This document shows positions 58,980 through 64,000 of a stretch of 64,000 nt of DNA, one piece after another. The translations under genes and the position numbers were made by a program. Under the pieces are notes generated by a model. It was given only the letters and a program-made list of their open reading frames with translations, did not search any database and was not told the origin of the DNA. Position 1 is the stretch's first letter. Every line of letters begins with the position of its first letter. Source of the stretch: CAYNNQ01 sp964398785 (GTDB lineage: Bacteria > Desulfobacterota > Desulfovibrionia > Desulfovibrionales > Desulfonatronovibrionaceae); contig CAYNNQ010000001.1 of NCBI GenBank assembly GCA_964398785.1, positions 113,949 through 177,948 on the forward strand, read 5' to 3'.

Positions 58980-59918
58980 ATGTCACTGATGATTAACAAC
59001 AATTTAATGGCTGAGCAGGCGCAGCGGAATCTGTCCTCGGCTTATGCCGATCTGGCCAATTCCACGGAGAAGCTCTCCTCGGGCCTGCGTATTAACTCCG
59101 CCGCGGACGACGCGGCTGGTCTGGCTATTCGCGAGCTTATGCGAGCGGATATAGCCTCGCTCAATCAGGGCGTGCGTAACGCCAACGACGCGATTTCCAT
59201 GATCCAGACCGCGGACGGGGCGCTGCAGGTTATCGACGAAAAGCTGATTCGCATGAAGGAACTGGCGGAACAGGCGGCTACCGGTACGTATACTTCATCG
59301 CAGCGTCTGATCATTGATTCCGAGTATCAGGCCATGGCCTCGGAGATTACCCGGATAGCCAACGCCACCGACTTTAACGGTATTCAGCTCTTGAACGGCA
59401 ACCTCTCCGCAAGCTCTGGCAATACAGCGGTTGCTAATTGGGGCAATGACCATGTCGGCTCCGGGATGCAGGCTACCGGACCGCTCAAGGTCCATTTCGG
59501 CACGGCCAATGATTGCGCCCAGGACTACTACTATATCGCCATTGGCAATTCCACCGCCTCAGCCCTCGGAGTGGGCAATGATACGAACACTAGCCGTGCG
59601 GAGTATTCAGGCGGAGAGACAGTTTCCACGCAGTCCGCTGCCCAGAATGCCCTGGAGGGTCTTAATGCGGCAATCCTTTCCAAGGACAATATCCGGGCCA
59701 ACCTTGGTGCCCTGCAAAACAGGCTGGAAAATACCATTTCCAACCTGGAGATCCAGGCCGAGAACCTGCAGGCGGCTGAGTCACGGATTTCGGACGTGGA
59801 CGTGGCCAATGAGATGACCCAGTTCACCCAGAATCAGATCAAGTCCCAGGCGGCTGTGGCCATGCTCGCCCAGGCCAACTCCATGCCGCAGATGGCCATG
59901 CAGCTTATCGGCGGTTAA
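58980..59918 (+). CDS. fliC: flagellin
   Basis: The 312-residue protein has conserved D0/D1 ends: MSLMINNNLMAEQAQRNLSSAY, SGLRINSAADDAAGLAIRELMRADI near the start, and LGALQNRLENTISNLEIQAENLQAAESRISDVDVANEM near the end, closing LAQANSMPQMAMQLI. The central variable domain (about residues 140-220) is short. It lacks a signal peptide because it is exported by the flagellar type III system. A hairpin terminator follows. Confidence 0.97.
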   Translation: MSLMINNNLMAEQAQRNLSSAYADLANSTEKLSSGLRINSAADDAAGLAIRELMRADIASLNQGVRNANDAISMIQTADGALQVIDEKLIRMKELAEQAATGTYTSSQRLIIDSEYQAMASEITRIANATDFNGIQLLNGNLSASSGNTAVANWGNDHVGSGMQATGPLKVHFGTANDCAQDYYYIAIGNSTASALGVGNDTNTSRAEYSGGETVSTQSAAQNALEGLNAAILSKDNIRANLGALQNRLENTISNLEIQAENLQAAESRISDVDVANEMTQFTQNQIKSQAAVAMLAQANSMPQMAMQLIGG

Positions 59919-59949
59919 TGAAAAAAACCGATACACTGTGGATGACAGG

Positions 59950-59981
59950 GGGCCGGGTCGCAAGAGCGGCCCGGCCCTTTC
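59950..59981 (+). terminator. intrinsic terminator after fliC
   Basis: GGGCCGGG-TCGC and GCGG-CCCGGCCC pair around an AAGA loop for 12 base pairs (one G-T), followed by TTTCT. The T run is short but the stem is strong. Confidence 0.8.
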
Positions 59982-60077
59982 TGGCTGAGCCCGTCGCCTA
60001 GAGTGTAAAGGGTAGGTATTTAATTTGCAGTACCACCGGGAAAGGGACATTGACGGCACTTTTTTCCGGGAGAGAAT

Positions 60078-61763
60078 ATGGCTATAGAATCCCCAGATTA
60101 TCTAAACTCCGGACAAGTAACCTATAGCGGCTTGGGTTCGGATGTGGACTGGGACAAGCTGATAAAACAGCTTGTCAATGCAGAAAGCTTTCGGGTCAAG
60201 CAGCTAAAAGACTGGAAAGAGGGATGGGATAATAAGATCTCCGCTTTTGAAGAGGTCAGTACTTCCTTGTCTTCTCTGGAGACCAGTCTTTCCGGTATGG
60301 ATTCGGTTCCGGAATTTTTTGCCAAAACAGCCACTTCCTCGGATACCGGGGTGCTTACTGCGGAAGCCTCAACAGCGGCTGAGGAAGGGGCCCACACAGT
60401 GGAAGTGAACCAGCTGGCCCAGAACGAGATCATGGTAAGCAAGGTCGGTCTTTCCTCCCCGGATGCCCAGGTCTCCAGCAGCGGTTCCAGCACTTTTGAA
60501 TATACCTACGGCTCCCAGACCGTAAGCGTAAGCGTCCCGGACGGGACGACACTGGACGGTTTAATTAATATCATAAACAGTGATGCGGACAATCCCGGAG
60601 TCCGGGCAGATAGCATCAAGAAAGCGGACGGTGATTATCGCCTGGAGCTTATCGGTATGGATCAGGGGGCAACCAATACCCTGAGCGTGAGCGCCGGACC
60701 GGACAAACTTGATTCTAACTCGGACGCAACAGTGGATGATTCCGATTTCGTCACCACCCAAAATGCTCAGAATGCCCAGCTCAAACTGGACGGGTTCCCC
60801 AATGACGGGACCTATATCGAGCGTAGCTCCAACAGTGTGGATGATTTGATCAAGGGCCTGACTCTGAATCTCAAGGACGTGGGCAGTACTGTTGTCTCAG
60901 TGAGCAATGACGATGCGGCTATAAAGGAAAATATCCATAATTTCGTGGACCAGGTGAATAAAGTCCTTGTCAAGCTCCAGGAAAATATGGAGGTCAATGA
61001 CTCCGGGGAGGGGTCCATACTTACCGGTAATTACGGGCTGCAGATGGTCAAGCAGGAGATAAAGGATGTATTGTCCTCCAAGGGGCTAGGATTCGACAGG
61101 AACGAGGATCCCATTACCGTTTTGTCCAGCGTAGGGATTACCACGGACACGGATCAAGCCTCTCCTACCTTTGGGCAACTCGTAGTGGACGATGCCGAAT
61201 TGGATAAGGCCTTGCAAAAGCATCCGGAAGAGGTCGCAGAGCTTTTCAGTGCCAATAATGAGCCCGAGACCAACACTAGCGATTTCAGTGTTCAATCTAT
61301 TGTAGCAGGCACTACAGAGCCGGGAGTGTATGATGTCCAATACAGCGTGGACTCCACAAATACGATAACTTCGGCCACTATTGACGGAGAGACTGCTAAC
61401 ATAGAAGGGGATACCATAACCGCCACCCAGGGCCCGGCCAAAGGACTTGCTTTGCAGATAAACAACCTGACCCAGGGGGATTATTCCGGTTCGGCTTCTC
61501 TCAAGGAAGGCAAGGCGATTGAGCTTAAAGATGCTTTAGACAAATTTACCGCCTATGACGGTACTTTCCAAGTCCTGGAGGACAATTACCAGGATATTGT
61601 GGACAATATTGAAAAGCAGATTGAGGATGAGTTGAAGCGCCTGGACAAATATGAACGGAATTTGCGCGAGAAGTTCGCGGAAGCGGATGCCCTTATAGGC
61701 CGGTACAACAATATGCAGTCTATGTTGGATTCGCAGATTCAAAAATTGGACAACTCTTCTTAA
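60078..61763 (+). CDS. fliD: flagellar hook-associated protein 2 (filament cap)
   Basis: The 561-residue protein caps the filament and helps flagellin fold. VTYSGLGSDVDWDKLIKQLVNAE is the FliD N-terminal motif, HTVEVNQLAQNEIM lies in the N-terminal domain, and the C-terminus has long coiled helices (LDKYERNLREKFAEADALIGRYNNMQSMLDSQI) ending near the stop. GGGAGAGAAT precedes the ATG. fliS follows in the usual order. Confidence 0.95.
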   Translation: MAIESPDYLNSGQVTYSGLGSDVDWDKLIKQLVNAESFRVKQLKDWKEGWDNKISAFEEVSTSLSSLETSLSGMDSVPEFFAKTATSSDTGVLTAEASTAAEEGAHTVEVNQLAQNEIMVSKVGLSSPDAQVSSSGSSTFEYTYGSQTVSVSVPDGTTLDGLINIINSDADNPGVRADSIKKADGDYRLELIGMDQGATNTLSVSAGPDKLDSNSDATVDDSDFVTTQNAQNAQLKLDGFPNDGTYIERSSNSVDDLIKGLTLNLKDVGSTVVSVSNDDAAIKENIHNFVDQVNKVLVKLQENMEVNDSGEGSILTGNYGLQMVKQEIKDVLSSKGLGFDRNEDPITVLSSVGITTDTDQASPTFGQLVVDDAELDKALQKHPEEVAELFSANNEPETNTSDFSVQSIVAGTTEPGVYDVQYSVDSTNTITSATIDGETANIEGDTITATQGPAKGLALQINNLTQGDYSGSASLKEGKAIELKDALDKFTAYDGTFQVLEDNYQDIVDNIEKQIEDELKRLDKYERNLREKFAEADALIGRYNNMQSMLDSQIQKLDNSS

Positions 61764-61788
61764 ACTAAAACAATCAAGGGGGAACGGT

Positions 61789-62157
61789 ATGCAGACAGCG
61801 GCAAGGGCATACATGCAGACCAGGATACATACCACGAGCCAGGAGGAGCTTGTCGTTATGCTCTTTGACGCGGCGAAGAGATACCTGGAGCAGGCAAAGG
61901 TGAAGATAGAAGAAAAAGATTATGCCCAGAAGGGCGTACTTATTACCAAGGCCCTGGATGTAATAAACGAACTGGATTCCAGCCTGAATAGGGAAAAAGG
62001 AGGAGAGTTGGCGCAAAACATGCATAGTCTTTATATATACACCCAGACCCGGTTGCTTACAGCCAATTTGCGAATGGATTGCTCTATTATTGATGAAGTT
62101 ATGGGGATCCTGGGGGAATTGAAGTCCGCATTCGAGGACATCGTCCATGGAGTTTAG
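61789..62157 (+). CDS. fliS: flagellar export chaperone FliS
   Basis: The 122-residue four-helix chaperone binds the flagellin C-terminus. It starts MQTAARAYMQTRIHTTSQEELVVMLFDAAKRYLEQAK, with the family Y near residue 8 and the ELVVMLFDAA helix. AAGGGGGAACGGT precedes the start. It lies 26 bases after fliD. Confidence 0.95.
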   Translation: MQTAARAYMQTRIHTTSQEELVVMLFDAAKRYLEQAKVKIEEKDYAQKGVLITKALDVINELDSSLNREKGGELAQNMHSLYIYTQTRLLTANLRMDCSIIDEVMGILGELKSAFEDIVHGV

Positions 62158-62394
62158 TCCTGGCCGCGCTAAGGCCCCGTTTGTATGATTCCTTGAACGA
62201 GACTGCATTGATTTGCGTATGATGTTTTTTTTTATCTTTCCCGGTAATCGTTATTATATTGGTGATTTTCTTGTCCCATTCCGGCTGGGGAAATCCCCCG
62301 GCAGCCGAAGCCTCCCCCATGTTTTCTTTCCTCCCGAAACCCCCGTGTGAGTACTTTATTTTACAGTGTTGTCAGCATGAAGCAGGGCTAGTAT
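62158..62394. other. gene-free region after fliS
   Basis: About 237 bases hold no convincing gene. A GC-rich hairpin (CGGCTG with CAGCCG, inner GGG with CCC) lies near 62282-62307 and lacks a T run. The region ends where the second repeat element starts. Confidence 0.4.
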
Positions 62395-62576
62395 AGTTTC
62401 CATCCGGAAATGGCCCTTTTCCATTATAACGGCCTCAATTTTCGTAATTATTCGATCACGTATTAAGACACGCTCGCTCATAATTACTCAATTTCCTTGC
62501 TAAAAAAGATCTCATTTCCGCATTGGAAACGTGATATTTCTAAAGCCGGAAATTTTTGAATTTCCGGATAAGAACT
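62395..62576 (-). repeat. MITE-like element, copy 2
   Basis: The reverse complement of this 182-base element matches copy 1 (27479-27665) along its whole length with scattered differences. The ends are AGTTTCCATCCGGAAAT and ATTTCCGGATAAGAACT. AGTAT is repeated directly outside both ends (62390-62394 and 62577-62581), consistent with a 5-base target duplication. Confidence 0.8.
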
Positions 62577-62677
62577 AGTATGGTCGTTTAAGTTGTCCGG
62601 CTGGGTGCACCCGATGCTTGCCAAACCCCGTCCGGATAGTTAATAACTGAATAAATGATACTGCAATAGGGGGCTGT

Positions 62678-63562
62678 ATGCTTATCCAGTGTCCACAATG
62701 CGGCTTTGGCCGCGATGTCCCAGAAGAAAAGATACCTGAAAGCTCCACTAGGGCCACATGCCCCAAGTGCGGACATAAATTTAATTTCCGTGAAGAGAAG
62801 GGGAATCCGGAGTATCCTTTTGAACCGGAGACCCAAGAAACCACTTCGGAGTCGGGCGGGCAGGATGCGGACAGTATCTGGTCCCAGCTGGACAGTATGG
62901 GCCGCAACGAGAATGGGGCTGAGGCAGAACCGGTACAGAATCCAGAGGGTGAAAGATTTTCCGGGAATGAGGTGCCCTGGGAGAACCTGGAGGAGGAGGG
63001 CTTTTTCCCCGGGATTTTGGGGACGATAAAAAGGGCCATGTTCGGGCCGTCCGCTTTTTTTTGCCGCATGCCTCTGAAAGGATTGGCCAAGCCACTGATA
63101 TTTTATCTTATCCTCACAGAAATCCAGGCTGTTGCTACTTTTTTGTGGCAGATGCTTGGCCTGGTCCCCATGATGGGGATGCACGGGCAAAAGGCCGGCA
63201 TGGTCGGTGTGGGAATCATGGGAATCGGTTCACTTGCCCTGCTCATAATATACCCGCTAGTCCTTACGGTTATGCTCTTTATAGTCGCTGGCATAAACCA
63301 TTTGCTTTTGAAGATCTGCGGGGCCGCCAATAAGGGGTTTGAAGGTACATTTCGGGTTGTCACTTATGGCAATGCCCCCATGGTCCTGGGCATTATCCCT
63401 TTTTTCGGGGCTATTGTCGGGGGGCTGTGGACCATGATAGTCACTGTCATCGGGTATAAAACCATGCATGAAACAACCTACGGTCGGGTGGTATTCGCCT
63501 TTTTGCTTCCGTTCATTCTTGCGTTTGTCTTGGTTGTTGTGGGGAGTATATTTGCGGGGTAG
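62678..63562 (+). CDS. zinc-ribbon membrane protein with Yip1-like domain
   Basis: The 294-residue protein begins with an MJ0042-type zinc ribbon (CPQCGFGRDVPEEKIPESSTRATCPKCGHKF, Cys at 5, 8, 28, 31). Residues 40-105 are polar and acidic. Residues about 125-290 have five hydrophobic helices in the pattern of the Yip1 family (WQMLGLVPMMGM, VLTVMLFIVAGINHLLLKICG, ILAFVLVVVGSIF). The function in bacteria is not known. AGGGGGCTGT precedes the ATG. The next small gene starts 3 bases after its stop. Confidence 0.78.
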   Translation: MLIQCPQCGFGRDVPEEKIPESSTRATCPKCGHKFNFREEKGNPEYPFEPETQETTSESGGQDADSIWSQLDSMGRNENGAEAEPVQNPEGERFSGNEVPWENLEEEGFFPGILGTIKRAMFGPSAFFCRMPLKGLAKPLIFYLILTEIQAVATFLWQMLGLVPMMGMHGQKAGMVGVGIMGIGSLALLIIYPLVLTVMLFIVAGINHLLLKICGAANKGFEGTFRVVTYGNAPMVLGIIPFFGAIVGGLWTMIVTVIGYKTMHETTYGRVVFAFLLPFILAFVLVVVGSIFAG

Positions 63563-63565
63563 ACT

Positions 63566-63901
63566 ATGCTTAAGTGGCTCAAAGAGTATGTGCATAATTT
63601 TCGCTCGGAAAGGGCCGTTAAAAAAAGCATTGCTCCGCGGGAGTTCCGCAAGCTGGCCCGGGAAATGATGGAATTGGCCAATCTGGCCCAGCGGGTTATG
63701 CCCGAGGATGAGGATTTTCATGTCCGGGTAGAGAAAATCAAGGAAGAAATGTCCAAGCTTAACGACCTGGCCGAAAAGAAGGAGTTTGGTCGCTTGCCCC
63801 GGGAGACCCGTCTGGAGTTGGTAAGGAGCCTCAAAGAGTCCCGCCGTCAGTTGATGGAATCCATGCACCTGGCCGCCCCTCCTACTGATACCCTGCAATA
63901 G
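63566..63901 (+). CDS. small helical protein of unknown function
   Basis: I do not recognise this 111-residue protein. It is predicted almost entirely helical, rich in Lys, Glu, Arg and Leu (LAREMMELANLAQRVMPEDEDFHVRVEKIKEEMSKLNDLAEKK), with no membrane segment. The tail AAPPTDTLQ is flexible. GGGG lies near the start. Its 3-base spacing from the zinc-ribbon gene suggests they act together. Confidence 0.65.
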   Translation: MLKWLKEYVHNFRSERAVKKSIAPREFRKLAREMMELANLAQRVMPEDEDFHVRVEKIKEEMSKLNDLAEKKEFGRLPRETRLELVRSLKESRRQLMESMHLAAPPTDTLQ

Positions 63902-63945
63902 CCTTAAGTCCATTATTCCACCCATGCCCCAGAGGTTTCCTGGGT

Positions 63946-63987
63946 TGAGGCATCTGCAAAAAGTCGAATACTGGAGTTAAACGCACA
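63946..63987. repeat. shortened copy of the intergenic repeat
   Basis: GAGGCATC is followed directly by TGCAAAAAGTCG and GAGTTAAACGC, which match the reverse complement of 10795-10850 with a block of about 25 bases missing. It lies after the last gene of the window. Confidence 0.4.
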
Positions 63988-64000
63988 GATTAAACTTTAT

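Noticed and set aside
60001..60077. Sigma-54 or sigma-28 promoter for fliD
   Set aside because: TGACGGCAC and TAAAGGG resemble parts of each consensus, but the second element is missing at the right distance in both cases.
1..64000. CRISPR arrays, prophage or complete insertion sequences
   Set aside because: No regularly spaced repeats, transposase, integrase or phage structural gene was seen.

Overview
The window looks like the replication-origin neighbourhood of a sulfate-reducing deltaproteobacterium of the Desulfovibrionales type. The pointers are a periplasmic tetraheme cytochrome c3, a DUF39 homocysteine-synthesis protein, the futalosine route to menaquinone (mqnB, mqnD), a split PurH, and a flagellar fliC-fliD-fliS block with a sigma-28 promoter. 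Base composition is medium. I see no prophage, no insertion sequence with a transposase and no CRISPR array. This placement is inferred from gene content only.

Layout. 1-5.8 kb (mostly minus): the 5' end of a SWIM zinc-finger protein that runs off the edge, a family-9 glycosyltransferase, a ClC channel/antiporter, ribF, tRNA-Leu(CAG) on the plus strand and a family-4 glycosyltransferase. 5.9-10.7 kb (plus): a receiver-less sigma-54 activator, a large secreted TPR protein with a linker packed with N-X-S/T sequons, and a MEMO-family protein. 10.9-17.2 kb (minus): folD, eno, coaX, an RNase II/R-family nuclease and AICAR transformylase. 17.5-24.9 kb (mostly plus): a small unknown gene, an antisense MltF-type transglycosylase, purA, holB, glgB and malQ. 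24.9-32.7 kb (minus): gyrA, gyrB, dnaN and dnaA. 32.8-64 kb: almost everything is on the plus strand. This includes the homocysteine protein, a LarE-like PP-loop enzyme, pepQ, cysC, hemL, cytochrome c3, an acidic coiled-coil protein, a menaquinone/nucleotide-sugar cluster, an HDOD-GGDEF protein, purL, the rpsB-tsf-pyrH-frr-uppS-cdsA-dxr-rseP-tsaB operon, a DtxR-family regulator, flagellar genes and two small conserved genes. The switch in gene direction beside dnaA fits divergent replication from a nearby origin.

Main unusual points. (1) 42449-42679 reads as a 76-residue TusA-like protein interrupted by one in-frame UGA after a Cys. A strong Shine-Dalgarno, an SECIS-like hairpin 6 nt downstream and overlap with mqnB make it a candidate selenoprotein. 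(2) The TPR protein carries 14 N-X-S/T sequons in about 145 residues of a disordered secreted linker, which suggests dense N-glycosylation. (3) A roughly 185-bp element with inverted ends and short flanking direct repeats occurs twice (27479-27665 and 62395-62576), looking like a MITE. (4) The rpsB leader folds into a clear pseudoknot. (5) The flagellin leader combines a perfect sigma-28 promoter with two GGA sites arranged as for CsrA. (6) ubiE/menG runs into an antisense DUF2065 gene.

Functionally the window joins replication and translation housekeeping, purine and folate synthesis, glycogen metabolism, menaquinone and polyprenyl synthesis for anaerobic respiration, and flagellar assembly.
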